In this document: positions 1 to 12,388 of the stretch, piece after piece
How positions within the stretch are numbered: position 1 is the first letter of the stretch
How the letters are laid out: each line of letters opens with the position of its first letter
DNA from: Lepraria neglecta
Lineage: Eukaryota > Ascomycota > Lecanoromycetes > Lecanorales > Stereocaulaceae
Assembly: GCA_033220425.1 (NCBI GenBank)
Contig: CM065646.1
Coordinates: 2,735,501 to 2,799,500, forward strand
Direction: 5' to 3'
DNA length: 64,000 bases
Position numbers and translations under genes: made by a program
Notes under the pieces: model-generated
What the model was told of the DNA's origin: nothing
The model's database searches: none
What the model saw: only the letters and a program-made list of their open reading frames with translations

Positions 1-8
1 AATTCACC

Positions 9-1337
9 ATGTCCCATAGGAAGTTCGAAGCTCCCAGGCATGGTTCCTTGGCCTTTCTGCCCCGAAAGCGTGCCAGTAGGCACCGTGGCAAGGTCGGCTT
101 GAGTCCTCGACGTGTGCTCCCCAAATGCTAACTTTGTCGAACAGGTCAAGAGCTTTCCCAAGGACAACCCTAAGCAGCCAGTTCATTTGACAGCTGCTAT
201 GGGCTACAAAGCTGGCATGACCACCATTGTGCGTGATCTTGACCGTCCAGGTGCGAAGATGCACAAGAAGGAGATCGTGGAAGCAGTCACTGTCATTGAA
301 ACCCCACCCGTACGCCTATCCTCCCTACTGTGCCATATATACTAACAAAAGTCGCAGATGATGGTCGTTGGCCTCGTTGGCTACATCGAGACTCCCCGCG
401 GCCTTCGTTCCCTCACCACCGTCTGGGCCGAGCATCTCAGCGATGAAGTCAAGCGTCGCTTCTACAAGAACTGGTACAAGTCAAAGAAGAAGGCATTCAC
501 CAAATACGCCAAGAAGCACGCAGAAAAATCCGGCCAACCCATCACCCGCGAGCTTGAGCGCATCAAGAAATACTGCACCATCGTTCGCGTCCTCGCCCAC
601 ACTCAGATCAGCAAGACACCCCTCAAGCAAAAGAAGGCGCATCTGATGGAGATTCAAGTCAATGGAGGAAGCGTAGCAGAGAAGGTCGACTTCGGCAAGG
701 GTCTATTCGAGAAGCCAGTGGAGATCAGCTCGATCTTTGAGAAGGATGAGATGGTGGACGCCATCGCTGTCACAAAGGGTCACGGATTCCAGGGCGTTAC
801 TAGCAGATGGGGCACCAAGAAACTCCCAAGAAAGACGCACAAGGGCCTTCGCAAGGTCGCTTGTATCGGAGCATGGCATCCTTCGCACGTGCAATGGACT
901 GTTGCCCGTGCTGGTCAAGACGGCTATCATCATCGTACTTCAGTCAACCACAAGGTCTACCGTATTGGGTCTGGAGAGGCAGAGGACAATGCTTCAACAG
1001 AGTTCGATGTCTCCAAGAAGCAGATCACACCGTAAGTTTCATACACCGGAGACTCAAAGGCACTAGCTAATCAATACATAGCATGGGTGGCTTTGTGCGA
1101 TACGGTGAGGTGAAGAACGACTTTATCATCCTCAAGGGCGCTGTACCAGGTGTCAAGAAGCGAATCATCACCCTGCGAAAATCGATGTTCGTACACACGA
1201 GCCGGAAAGCGTTGGAGAAGGTGGATCTCAAATGGATCGACACGTCGTCGAAGTTCGGACATGGAGCCTATCAGACTCCAGCAGAGAAGAAGCAGTATCT
1301 GGGGACCCTCAAGAAGGACCTCGTCCCTGCTCCATAG
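9..1337 (+). CDS. RPL3: 60S ribosomal protein L3 (uL3)
   Basis: Core protein of the large ribosomal subunit, near the peptidyl-transferase centre. Four exons: 9-92, 145-309, 358-1031 and 1082-1337, giving 392 aa, the usual fungal length. The start [16 protein letters not shown] is typical of the family. Internal landmarks are [35 protein letters not shown] and [18 protein letters not shown], and the protein ends [10 protein letters not shown]. Introns are 52, 48 and 50 bp. The first uses an unusual GTC donor (GTCGGC) with a good GCTAAC branch site; splicing there restores the conserved HRGK-VKSFPKD junction, so the model is firm. The ATG lies 8 bases from the window edge, so the promoter is not visible. 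Very high similarity to known Rpl3; no oddity in the coding sequence. Confidence 0.97.
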
Positions 1338-1871
1338 TCTTCTTGTGCTTGCTTCGTGTTCAACATTAGCGACATCGGCGAAATGTACTTGCATGGCTGG
1401 AATGAAGGAAGATATCCGTCGAAAGTGACCTGAAAATCAAAAACTCCAAATCATACAATTGCTTGCCTAACATCTATCCGTCAGTGGCTTCTTGCATAAT
1501 CGTTTACTCCGTCATCAAAAATAGGTGGGTAGCCCTAATCGATAAGGACCCATGAAATTCGCTGTCCAAACTCACCCAGTAGCCTTTCCGTTAAAGCCCA
1601 AGAGTCCATAGAAATCTGAATGACATTTGCGATTTCTAGAAGAGCTAAGTTTGAGCCCTTTCGAGTCTTGCTAAAGCGCGACAAGAATCAGCGCGCTTCC
1701 CTGCGTCATCTTGCAGCACGTGTAAACTTGGTCAACCACCAACCAATCCCCTCGCTCATCACATTCACACCTCTCACGACGCTCTGTCACAAAATCTTAC
1801 CACTGAAGCCTGCTCCAGCTACAATTTCTCAACCATACTACCCCAACCAGTCGTTCTCCCACCCCAGAATC
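1338..1871. other. Intergenic: RPL3 3' region and promoter of next gene
   Basis: No supported gene. It holds the RPL3 3' UTR and the upstream region of the small protein starting at 1872. The last 100 bases are pyrimidine- and CA-rich, as is usual for fungal 5' leaders. An ORF that opens at 1620 is only the upstream extension of the downstream frame. Confidence 0.6.
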
Positions 1872-2385
1872 ATGTCCGACGACGCCTACTCCTCCTTCCT
1901 CGACAAAGCGAACCAAGACACCGGAGCCAGCAAAGCCTCCACCCAATCCAAATCAGCGTCAACCAAAGCTGTAGGCACAGAGGTGCCGGCTACATTACAG
2001 AAGGTGGAGCAATACTATGTTTCAGAGGCAGATGAGCCATTTGAGCCCGTGAGCTTGAAGTGGGGTGGGAAGAATATGCCGAGTGAGAGTACGCAGCCTC
2101 CACGAATATGGCTACAAGGTTGCATTTACGGGCACTTACTGGCCTACAGATGAATTCGGAGAGCTCATAGGACACAAGGGAGACATATCGACTATCAGCA
2201 CGAAGGAGTTTGATCCTAAGGGTGATTACAAGGAGGTGCTGCAGGCTGTAGAGAAGGCGGGGGATGGCAAGACGAGGATATATAGGCTGGAGACGGGGAA
2301 GTCGAGGGTGGAGTATTATGTGGTGGGGTTTGATGAGAAGGGTGGGAAGGTTGTGGGGTTGAAGGCGAAGGCTGTGGAGAGTTGA
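1872..2385 (+). CDS. Small conserved fungal protein of unknown function
   Basis: Predicted 148-aa acidic protein from two exons, 1872-2082 and 2150-2385. It begins MSDDAYSSFLDKANQD and ends VVGLKAKAVES, a layout I recognise from short uncharacterised Pezizomycotina proteins (N-terminal SFLxKAN, middle YYVSEADEPFEPV, C-terminal SRVEYYVVGFDEKGGKVVGL). The 67-bp intron (donor GTGAGA, acceptor CCTACAG) is needed because the two halves are in different frames; splicing joins KNMP to NEFGELIGHKGDIS, which fits the family alignment as I remember it. A longer upstream reading from 1620 is open but lacks family character. No catalytic motif, signal peptide or membrane segment. Function unknown. Confidence 0.78.
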
Positions 2386-3765
2386 GTAGTCAAGGAACAG
2401 GTAGAGAATTGAGTATGAAATTATGGATGATCATCAAAGTGAAGATGTTGATTTGGAAGGCTCCTTCTTGGACAAATGAGGCCTCCTTTAGCAGAAGATT
2501 TCAAGCTCGAATGAGCGCTAGAAGGAGACATAGGCCTCAACCTAAAGGAGCATTGTCTCGGTCTTAGAGCCTCGCAAGCTACCCATCTAGAGACGCCCTT
2601 CCCTGAGATAAATGCCACATATGGATTCACACCTATAAAGCAGGCTTCATGGAAAACTTAGCCTCTCATACGGAATATGCTCGGTGTCCGACACAGTGGT
2701 GCTTATAGGAAGTCGTCGCAATCAAGCCATTGAGACTGGTGGGCATCGAAATATAACCCTGAAGACCTCGGTCGCCGTATGCACTCTACTGAAAGCCGTA
2801 ATTCCGATAATTAATTATGCATGAAAAGAGACTCCTAAAGAATGTGGCATAGAGGATCTTGCATCTAGCAAACACAGAAACAAGTCACAAGCCATCAGCT
2901 GGTCAAGGAAATGCACGAATGATGATCGCGCATATCCTTTGAAGGCTTAGCTGATCTGGAGTACCTGATGTCCTTGTGTTTCTTCCTTCGGTTGAAACTG
3001 ACCGGTGGCAGATTGGCAGTGTTGAATCGATAGGCCACCAAGCGACAGAAATAGAGCATCGAGTCCCCGTTAGGGATAGGCTAGCCGGGTGTCGTGCGCG
3101 TTCGATCTTGTGGCTGCTGCGGGAGGCGAAATCGAAATGAAAAGGAGACCAGGAACGAGAAATACTGATCCCTGCATAATCACTCAACAAGTATCCTCCA
3201 ACGAACGTTTTCTACTACAAAGATGTACGTCTGTTCAAAGTATACATCTCCTCCACAGATTGTGAAACCGAAACTCTTGTCATTGTGAAGATATCGAAAC
3301 GAGGATTAAGCAAGCTAAACTCAGCATTTGCCGCCTCTGACGGATGTGCCAGATTAGTCAGCACAGGGAACTCGTCGCCTTTAGCAACTCTTGCTTTCGT
3401 TGTACGACCATCGAAAATCACATAGGATTTCGCAATTCTAATATTCAATACGGTGTTTAATGGCATACAAAGCCGATTACATTCGTTTCCCACCGAGTTG
3501 TTTCCCTTGACGACCCGCGAATCCTTCTGTCGCTTTTGAGGAGAAAGACTACGGCGTTCCTGCAGAGTCTTACTCCACCATCAACAAAGAGATCATTGCA
3601 GTTCCTGCAACAACGACTGGTTTCTGAGAGCGACAGAAAAATTTCAGAGGAGAAGGCGGGCCTTCATCTTCTGGCCAAGCCTTCTCTCAACCCTATTGAC
3701 CGACCTGTCGATTGCGGACATCTTACCCCAATTCTCGCCTACTACATCCATCCTCTACCTTCACA
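2386..3765. other. Intergenic, no gene seen
   Basis: About 1.4 kb without a supportable gene. Short ORFs on both strands (for example 2903-3190 and 3215-3493, both minus) have no recognisable motif and no splice partners. The last 250 bases are the C/T-rich leader of the glucan-synthesis gene. No tRNA-like or repeat structure noticed. Confidence 0.5.
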
Positions 3766-5948
3766 ATGTCTAGCAGCGATTCATCGCCTCCTGGCACTCG
3801 AGAGCCCACAGCCCCCGTCCACGTCCGCCTCAACAGCTCCAGCAGCAATCTCCTTACAAATGACGCCAACAGCAATCAACCCTTAGCACCGAGCCGCCAA
3901 CGCTCATCACGATCGCTAGTACCACAGCAAAGATCCACACCAACATCATCCACAACAGCAGCATCAGAACGAGGCAACATTGCATTAAACAGGCTATACA
4001 ATGGCGGGCCAATGGACTCATCCGAAACCCTACTCATCCCTCCCACACGATCAAGGACACACCGATTTCGAGATGAAGAGTCAGCCCCTGGCTCTCCAGT
4101 AGACGCTTTTTCAAGAAGAACAAGTTTTAGTTCAGATGGGAAAGGCCGTGACAGCAGGATATACGGGATGGACCCTTTCGCAGATTCAAGAACACCGTCA
4201 AGAGCCGGCAGCGACGACGAAAACGTCAATACCCAAACCGTGTCCGAGAAATATAATATCCTACCATCAGCAGGGCTTCTTTTATTCCCAGAAGATGTGG
4301 AAAAGGACGACTGGTTACACAACCCTGATCCGAACGAGAAGGAGTCAAGAGAGTGCAATATCTTTACAAAAAGAGGATTTGCCAATGTAGGAGGTCTGGC
4401 TTTGGTGGTTATAGGTCTTTTAATCTTATTCATTGGATATCCCATATTGTACGAGTCCTTGGTCTACAGGTTCGATGAGTTGCTGACACTATCACAGGAC
4501 CTTCGTGCAAAGATTTACAGAGCCCACACAGGACTGTGCCTCAGACCCCAATTGCATAGATGTTGGGAAGATTCCATTGTTTCAGAACATACGGACAAGC
4601 TTGATAGATCCTGATACACCGAAATCGGCAATGTCCAAGAAAGCTCCAGACGGCTCGAATTTAAACCTTGTGTTCTCAGACGAATTCAACACAGATGGCC
4701 GGACTTTCTATCCGGGCGATGACCCTTATTTCACAGCTGTGGATTTGTGGTACGGTGTGACGCAAGATTTAGAGTGGTACGATCCTGATGCTGTCACAAC
4801 GAATGGGGGTGTTCTCGAGCTCAGATTCGATGCTTTCCAAAGCCACGGACTGAATTACCGCTCAGGAATGGTTCAGTCGTGGAATCAATTGTGCTTCACT
4901 GGTGGAATTCTGGAGGCTTCCATTTCGTTACCTGGAAGGGGTGACACAGTGGGGTTCTGGCCCGGCTTTTGGTCCATGGGAAACCTTGGAAGGCCTGGCT
5001 ATGCCGCTACAACAGATGGAATGTGGCCGTACAGCTATGACAACACGTGCGATGCCGGTATAACAGCAAATCAGAGCCAGACTGATGGCACAAGCTATCT
5101 GCCAGGGATGCGACTGCCTGCTTGTACCTGCAGCGGAGAGGATCATCCTACGCCAGGCAAATCACGCTCTGCTCCCGAAATCGATGTGATTGAAGCTAGT
5201 GTCGTTCCACTGGGCCCCCAAGGATCAACAAACATGATAGGAGCAGTGTCTCAAAGTTGTCAGCTTGCACCATTTGACATCTGGTATCAACCGGACACTG
5301 GTATGCCTTTCTGCTTCTCTGTCATTCTCTGCAACGATTATACTGACCAAGACAGATTTCATTGAAGTCTATGATGATAGTATCTCCCTTCTGAACTCGT
5401 ACCAAGGAGCCCCTTTCCAACAAGCCTTATCCGGCTTGACGAACATCAACAATGACTGGTACAATGCCAAGGATTATGCTAAATACGCGTTCTACTACGA
5501 GCCTGGGGCAAAGGGTCAGATTACGTGGTCTGTAGCAGATGTTCCAGTATGGAAACTCGATGCTAGAGCTATTGGACCGAATGGCAACGTGGGGCAAAGG
5601 GTCATACCAATGGAACCAATGGCTGTGGTCATGAACTTTGGCATGTCCCCTGGTTTCTCGGCCATCAACCTCACTGGTATCATAACTACTTTACCCGCAA
5701 CAATGCGCTTCGATTACATCCGTATCTACCAGAATCCAGACGATACGAGCATGACATGTGATCCTCCCGGTTACGAGACGACTCAGTATATTAGAAACCA
5801 TATGGACGCGTACACAAATCCAAACAAGACACAATGGTATGTTGATGCTCTGTGTTATGCTCTTCGTACTTCACTAACACCCTTGCCAAGGCATCAAACG
5901 CCACATTCGTGGCCCAAAAACACACTTGTCGACAATTGTAAATCATGA
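3766..5948 (+). CDS. KRE6: Beta-1,6-glucan synthesis-associated GH16 protein (KRE6/SKN1 family)
   Basis: Type II membrane protein of the SKN1/KRE6 family, needed for beta-1,6-glucan in the cell wall; acts in the secretory pathway or at the plasma membrane. Exons 3766-4448, 4498-5300, 5356-5836 and 5891-5948 give 674 aa. The first ~200 residues are Ser/Pro-rich and cytosolic. One membrane span follows at about 207-228 (LALVVIGLLILFIGYPIL), then a luminal GH16-like domain beginning LVFSDEFNTDGRTFYPGDDP. The GH16 catalytic signature ExDxxE is present as EIDVIE near residue 455. The product ends with a Cys-containing tail (LVDNCKS). Introns are 49, 55 and 54 bp with good donors and branch sites; the last is a stop-free multiple of three. 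The start was taken at MSSSDSSPPG rather than the in-frame ATG 18 codons upstream. KRE6 and SKN1 paralogues cannot be told apart here. Confidence 0.93.
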
Positions 5949-6615
5949 GCGTATCCGCGCATCTTCGATCCTCTTCACGGCATTCCTCGGAGCATTATAG
6001 ATCTCATCCACCATATGCATAGCGGAGTTGGCGTTATCCACTACCACGGTCTCATATCGTCACATACCGTACACACGGCCGCGCTATTGTCCGCGCAACG
6101 AAGCACCATACAACGGCTCTCTTATCGTAATCTAATTTTCTCGACGGCTGGACACTTGGCTTGGCTTTTGCACCAGTGCTTCTTCGAGATGTGTACAACA
6201 CCTTTCATCGAGATGTAAAGGATGGCTCAGTCCTATTTTGGGGTTTGGGGTTTCAATATCTAGACTTGTTTTCGGGAAGCATCCTCACGCCGCATGCATT
6301 GTGTAGACAGACATGGGCTTATGAGGCGGCGTCATGTGCGGGCTGCTCAGCAGAACCAGAGCTTTGAATCAATAATTTATTTTCATCAAACCGTCAATCT
6401 CTTCATTTTAGAGCTCCCTCGTCCAAAGACCTGAGTCGACCTATTTTGTACATATTCCTACAACATCTATCTATCCCTGGGTATCGTGACTTCCACAATA
6501 ACTCCGCTCGCTCATGCAATGCTGCACTACCTAGACGAAAATTCATAATCAGCCCTTAAATCCAACCACCCTCCACCCAACTCCATCTCTCCATCTCATC
6601 CCCCCACCCTTCCCA
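5949..6615. other. Convergent intergenic region
   Basis: The 3' ends of the glucan-synthesis gene (+) and the DSC3-like gene (-) face each other here. Short ORFs (6015-6218, 6161-6367) have no coding support. Probably two 3' UTRs only. Confidence 0.55.
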
Positions 6616-7446
6616 TCAGCTCCCGACCCTCAAAATACAAAACGCGATATTAACCAACACCCCCGTAACAACCCCAATCTGCCTCCTCTTACTCCACACC
6701 CCCTCCTCCCTAACCAACCACACAATCGCCCCGACCGCCCAAAAGAACCCCATCACATTCCCCCACAGCATGTCCTCTAGCCCTCCGCCAGCTTCATCGT
6801 CCGCCCCTCCTCCTACCGCACCGCCAGTAGCGTTGAGGGGAGTCCCAGCGTCCAGCCACCGCTCTTCTAGCAGACGCATTTCTGAGGGTGAGGGCATGGT
6901 GTCCGGAGTATGCGTGTGTGCTTGGACGGCTAGGAATTGTGAGCGGAGGGATGCTACTTCAGTGGGGGAGAGGCCGGCAGAGAGGAGACGGTCGAAGCCT
7001 TGGGGTGCTGGTTGGGTTGTCGTGTCTGCCGAAAACGAAGCTCTAGCCCCAGTTGATTGCCTATCTTCCTGTCCTTGAGACTCGGATTGTAGAGAGGTAG
7101 CATCTTTCGCCTCAGCTTCAAGCTCAGCAGGCGAGAGCTGCCGGTCGCTGGAGATAGAACAGTGTATGTAGATTTGGGCGGGCGATTTGCCTGTTGATGA
7201 AAGGCGGAGGCATGTGCTGAGGGGTACAGTTCGGGGGAGGAGAGCACCGGAGTGGATGAGGCGGAGGGGAGAAGCTTGAAGGTCCAGGGGGAGATGTGGA
7301 CGGATTAGGGTAGAAAGCGTTATGGGGGTGATTGTGCGGGGAGAGGAGATGGTGAGCGGGAGGTCGGGGATGGAAGCGGTAAAGCGAATTATGAGGTTGA
7401 GAGGGGGGAAGGAGAGAGGGCGAGGAGAAGAGGGTGGGGAGGCCAT
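6616..7446 (-). CDS. DSC3: DSC E3 ubiquitin ligase complex subunit 3-like (DUF2407) protein
   Basis: Probable Dsc3 subunit of the Golgi/endosome DSC E3 ligase, which in fission yeast and Aspergillus is required for SREBP cleavage and quality control of membrane proteins. Single exon, 276 aa from MASPPSSPRP. The N-terminal ~100 residues form a ubiquitin-like domain (LNLIIRFTASIPDLPLTI, then TLIRPHLP and LRLIHSGALL). A low-complexity linker follows. The C-terminal region has LSAGLSPTEVASLRSQF and two membrane spans in the last 55 residues (GNVMGFFWAVGAIVWLV and GVVTGVLVNIAFCIL), the DUF2407/DUF2407_C layout. An in-frame ATG 35 codons upstream (7551) would add a hydrophobic N-terminus; I prefer the inner start because the UBL fold begins right after it. 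It shares a short divergent promoter with RVB1. Confidence 0.8.
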   Translation of the reverse strand: MASPPSSPRPLSFPPLNLIIRFTASIPDLPLTISSPRTITPITLSTLIRPHLPLDLQASPLRLIHSGALLPRTVPLSTCLRLSSTGKSPAQIYIHCSISSDRQLSPAELEAEAKDATSLQSESQGQEDRQSTGARASFSADTTTQPAPQGFDRLLSAGLSPTEVASLRSQFLAVQAHTHTPDTMPSPSEMRLLEERWLDAGTPLNATGGAVGGGADDEAGGGLEDMLWGNVMGFFWAVGAIVWLVREEGVWSKRRQIGVVTGVLVNIAFCILRVGS

Positions 7447-7684
7447 AGTGGGTGGCAGCTTGAATAATGTAGAGAGGTTAGCTTTGCGGTTCGAGATATA
7501 AATGCCAAGGCCAAGCAAGGCGCTCGAGAGAACAATTCCTTCAACTTTCAAACCGCGTCAATCATCTACCAGTTACCACCCAACTAACGCGACAGCTATC
7601 CCATAGAATCTCAGACATACAAAACAACTTTATCGAGCTTTTGCGCCTCACTCTCCTTCCCTCCGAGCTGCACAATCTTCCACC
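7447..7684. promoter_or_regulatory. Shared divergent promoter, DSC3 / RVB1
   Basis: Only 238 bp separate the two start codons, so both genes must be driven from this stretch. It contains no clear TATA box; the RVB1 side ends in a C/T-rich leader before CACCATGG. If DSC3 instead starts at 7551 the shared region shrinks to 133 bp. Inferred from gene positions. Confidence 0.5.
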
Positions 7685-9218
<1,534 letters not shown>

Positions 9219-9825
9219 TTATGCCTGAGCGATCAAATCTCTGTATGATCTGGACGAGGAGTGTATACAACACGTGGAGTTTCCGGAAAATTAGAGCGCG
9301 GCGCACTCGCCAACTATCTTCAAATACACGCGGCCTCGCTCCGACCAGGCCATTCTATTCCATCTGACATCAAATGGCCCATCTCACTCGAAAGCAGCCT
9401 CGCTCGGCGTGTCCGAGAGTCTTGGATACCATCTCGATCAACGGTACAATTTTCGCTGCCTGATATGTCCGACCTGAAGAACGAGTACGAATACTATGAT
9501 GGCTGAGCTGAGCTAATGTAAAGCCTTTGATAGAGTGCACAGATACCCTCAATTTCCCGATTCCTCTTAGAAACAACTGCGTAAGATGAGGTACAAGCGT
9601 CGTTGCCTACCTTGGCCCTAAGCATTCCGCAAGCGAGATAGCCAACAATTCATCATCACGTACACGGCTCGTTATTCCTGACAGTTTGATTGACCAATGA
9701 TTCTTTGCGAGGCAAGCCTCAACCGCTGCATTAACGCGTGTTTCTTCAGCCGTGTCACATATATCACTCATATACATCGTGAGCGGCCGAGATGCGGTCC
9801 CTAATTATACTCCGCTGTATTCATC

Positions 9826-9833
9826 TATAAAAG
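9826..9833 (+). promoter_or_regulatory. TATA-like box
   Basis: TATAAAAG, followed by a pyrimidine-rich leader and an ATG at 9942. It is the best TATA match I noticed in the window and suggests that transcription starts around 9860. Not tested by any computation. Confidence 0.3.
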
Positions 9834-9941
9834 CAACTCTATTGACCCTCAAAGTATTCCTGTCAAACATCAAGTAGACTTCCCAGTTACTACAAACTTC
9901 CGTATTCCTGATTACCCACGTCTCAATACTACCCAATCGTC

Positions 9942-10151
9942 ATGTCATTCTCCCAGCCCTCTGCAACATCGGACATCCTATACCATTTCCCATCACAGAT
10001 GAACAACGTCTTTCTCAGAGCCAATCCACAGTTCTCAGACATGCCTCCTCCACAAAAGCCCCTTCCAGAGCAGAAACACCCATCGAAGACGTCGCCGCCC
10101 TATTCTCGTCAAAACTCCAATTCCTCGACTTCATCCAGATCCACAAGATAA
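9942..10151 (+). CDS. Doubtful small ORF with an overlapping open frame
   Basis: A 69-codon ORF (MSFSQPSATSDILYHFPSQ...) starts 109 bp after a TATA-like box and ends in a Ser-rich tail. It has no recognised family. A different frame stays open from about 9944 to 10266 without an ATG and reads as a more protein-like sequence (AETPIEDVAALFSSKLQF, then IHKITLLVEGHGCSSHSSF). Either frame could be the real one after an intron or frameshift I cannot place. Its end coincides with the first copy of a tandem duplication. Low confidence that any protein is made. Confidence 0.22.
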   Translation: MSFSQPSATSDILYHFPSQMNNVFLRANPQFSDMPPPQKPLPEQKHPSKTSPPYSRQNSNSSTSSRSTR

Positions 10152-10357
10152 CTCTACTGGTAGAAGGCCACGGATGTAGCTCTCACAGCTCCTTCGTTGA
10201 CCTTGAAACGCACAATATCACCGCTCTGAACGCCATCTCCACACCCTCATGCATTTCAACAAGATAACTCTACCGGTCCAATATTCCTAGGTTAGCTTTT
10301 CTAGTCTGCTTGGCCTCAACAAACACAACATGCCCACTCTGAACTCCATCTCCACAC

Positions 10358-10362
<5 letters not shown>
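10138..10362. repeat. Imperfect tandem duplication, two units of ~110 bp
   Basis: Copy 1 starts near 10138 with CACAAGATAACTCTACTGGT and carries CTCTGAACGCCATCTCCACA near 10230. Copy 2 starts near 10258 with ACAAGATAACTCTACCGGTC and carries CTCTGAACTCCATCTCCACA near 10337. The ends match well and the middles are diverged. The second copy runs directly into the CA microsatellite. Confidence 0.6.

Positions 10363-10390
<28 letters not shown>
10353..10390. repeat. CA dinucleotide microsatellite
   Basis: About 18 CA units, interrupted once by CG near 10361. It grew at the edge of the second copy of the tandem duplication and is likely length-variable between strains. Confidence 0.9.
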
Positions 10391-10902
10391 GATAGATTGC
10401 TGCAGCCAGTAGCCAGTCTTCGACAATGGTCACCTTTTCATGATCCCGATGGATTCATCCTAGCTCCTTCATCACAACATGAGCCGATCAAGACGCTGGG
10501 AGCATTGAATTTGACACTGATTCAGCATTCCAAGCGGCAGAAAAAGAGGCGAGGAGCTCTTGACGAGTTGTTCTGCAAGGGAGTGCACGAGGCCATGATA
10601 CAAACACTGCATGAGCAGACAATGTTGGCATGCGGAGGAGAGAGAAGGCTCAAACCAATGACTGCAGCCAGCGAGAACAGCCTCAGTTTCTAGTCTGGAG
10701 TTGGAGGTTACTTTTTCCAAGCAGCACCTTCTGTAACAATGGAAATCTAATAATATTCATAAACAAAGTAAAAGGGTATCTCACGCCAATATCCATGCAT
10801 GTATGCACCATCGCTATGCCCATCCTTTCCTAATGCCAATCAGCTCTACGCCTTCTCCACCTTCACCCCCTCGCCATCTGCATTTCCTCGCCTTCCAAAC
10901 CC

Positions 10903-11751
10903 TCACTCCCCCGCCATCGCCTTGTCTTCCAGCGCCATCTCCAAGGCTTCAACAACTTGTTCCAGCGTCTCTTCCAATGTCGACGTCCACCCCAAAGTAA
11001 TCATTCCCTCCTCCGACTGCTTCCCCTTGTCAATTCTCCCCTCAACGTCACCGTTTTCAAAGAGCCATGCATGTTCGTCGACGTAATTCGGCCAGACAAT
11101 CTTATCAAAGTAGCCCGGTGGATCTTCCCAAAAGCCTTCGAGGGTCACGTACCCGTTCCTGGCCTCTCGCCTTCTCTTCGCATCTTCGTATCTGGCTGTC
11201 AGCAGAACTTTTACATCAGATAACTTCCCAATCTGTTCCTTTACGCTCTTGCCGAGTAGGAGGAACCCATCAACGATGACGATTTTCTTCTGCTTCATTT
11301 CCTTCGGCCAACTCTCCACCTTCTTAACCAACCTCTCCACAACCTCCACCTTGATGCCCTTAACACCATGCATACCATCCATCTCCCCCTCAAAGTTCCC
11401 CTGCCTGACCAACCCTTCCAAGGCCTCTCCACCCTCTTTCACCCTCCTCAAAACACTCTCGAACTTCTGCAGATCCAAACTCCCTGCACAATCCCAATCC
11501 TGCACCCCATCTTTAACCGGTATCTCTGAATCAGGCTTATAGAAATCGTCTGCGTGAATTGTTAACGAGTGAGGGGGTGGGAAGATCTGTCGGAGGGCGG
11601 TGGTGATGGTTGTTTTGCCTGAGGAGGTGGGGCCTGTGAGTGCGAGGAGGAGGGGTCCTTTGGCTGAGGAGCGTTGAGGTTGAGAGGGTGGGGCGGAGGA
11701 GGAGGCGGAGGACATTGTCGGATTTGAAGTTCGAGCTGGGGGGTTGGACAT
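10903..11751 (-). CDS. NRK1: Nicotinamide riboside kinase-like P-loop kinase
   Basis: Predicted 282-aa single-exon protein of the uridine kinase/NRK family, which phosphorylates nicotinamide riboside to NMN in NAD salvage. After a Ser/Pro-rich start (~30 aa) comes strand 1 and a Walker A, LALTGPTSSGKTT, at about 37-48. The substrate-binding motif HADDFYKPD follows near residue 67 (the Asp is the expected catalytic/Mg position), then DWDCAGSLD. A Walker B-like strand KKIVIVDGFLLL comes next, then the lid-like segment ARYEDAKRRREARNGYV. The segment WEDPPGYFDKIVWPNYV matches fungal Nrk1 proteins as I recall them. Yeast Nrk1 is 240 aa; the extra length is the N-terminus. An inner ATG at codon 13 is also possible. 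Its 3' end faces the repeat-bearing spacer and its start lies 640 bp from the BDF1 stop. Confidence 0.85.
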   Translation of the reverse strand: MSNPPARTSNPTMSSASSSAPPSQPQRSSAKGPLLLALTGPTSSGKTTITTALRQIFPPPHSLTIHADDFYKPDSEIPVKDGVQDWDCAGSLDLQKFESVLRRVKEGGEALEGLVRQGNFEGEMDGMHGVKGIKVEVVERLVKKVESWPKEMKQKKIVIVDGFLLLGKSVKEQIGKLSDVKVLLTARYEDAKRRREARNGYVTLEGFWEDPPGYFDKIVWPNYVDEHAWLFENGDVEGRIDKGKQSEEGMITLGWTSTLEETLEQVVEALEMALEDKAMAGE

Positions 11752-12388
11752 GGTGGCTGTCGGGGTAGAGGTGTGGACGAAGAGAGGCTCTAAGGCTGGT
11801 TATGAACTAAGGGTCGTGGCATCGTTTTCTCATAATTGTTATGTCTTCTGGACTTGGAGGTAGGAGGTTTACAGGGACACGGTGGGATTGGGCATAGTGG
11901 GCAGACAGCGATATCATTGGTCTGATTTTAGCGGCGCATGTGGACATGTGGTTATGCTAAGGTACCTTGATAACGTTTTGCTAGTCATGCTAGAGAACCC
12001 GCATGCATTTTTGTAGCTAATTATTTGATGCTCTTTGAACTTGGAGCTTTAAAGCTCGCTGCTGCTGTTCGAGCCTCAAATGTCACTGCCTATCTGTACA
12101 CTCTTCTATGTTCATGATCCATTCTCTTCAGCCACCATCTCATGCTGAAAGGAAACGATTCTTGCTCATGATTCGTCGCTTGCATTTCAAGCAATGTCTC
12201 TCTCTAAATTCAAAGCGCTCGCTAAAGGGCAATTTGGTTATCGAGGTCCCAATTTTGGTTGAGGGTACCGCAAGACATAAAGTACAGGTAAAGTCGTGCT
12301 AGTTAGTTCGTTGAGGGTTGGTGTAGAAGCGAAAAGGTGGACAGATCGTGAAGTTGACGAGCAATGTCGAAATGGTGTTGATGAGGCC
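11752..12388. other. Intergenic: NRK1 promoter and BDF1 3' region
   Basis: Both neighbours are on the minus strand, so this holds the NRK1 upstream region and the 3' end of BDF1. The short plus ORF at 12108-12302 has no family or splice support. Nothing else noticed. Confidence 0.5.

Larger units (their letters stand above)
9219..10902. other. Repeat-bearing intergenic region
   Basis: A 1.7-kb stretch between RVB1 (+) and the 3' end of NRK1 (-). It holds a TATA-like box, a doubtful 69-codon ORF, an imperfect ~110-bp tandem duplication and a CA microsatellite (listed separately). The remainder shows no recognisable gene. Confidence 0.5.

Noticed and set aside
10353-10390. Possible CRISPR-like or telomere-like repeat
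   Set aside because: It is a plain CA microsatellite; there is no spacer structure.
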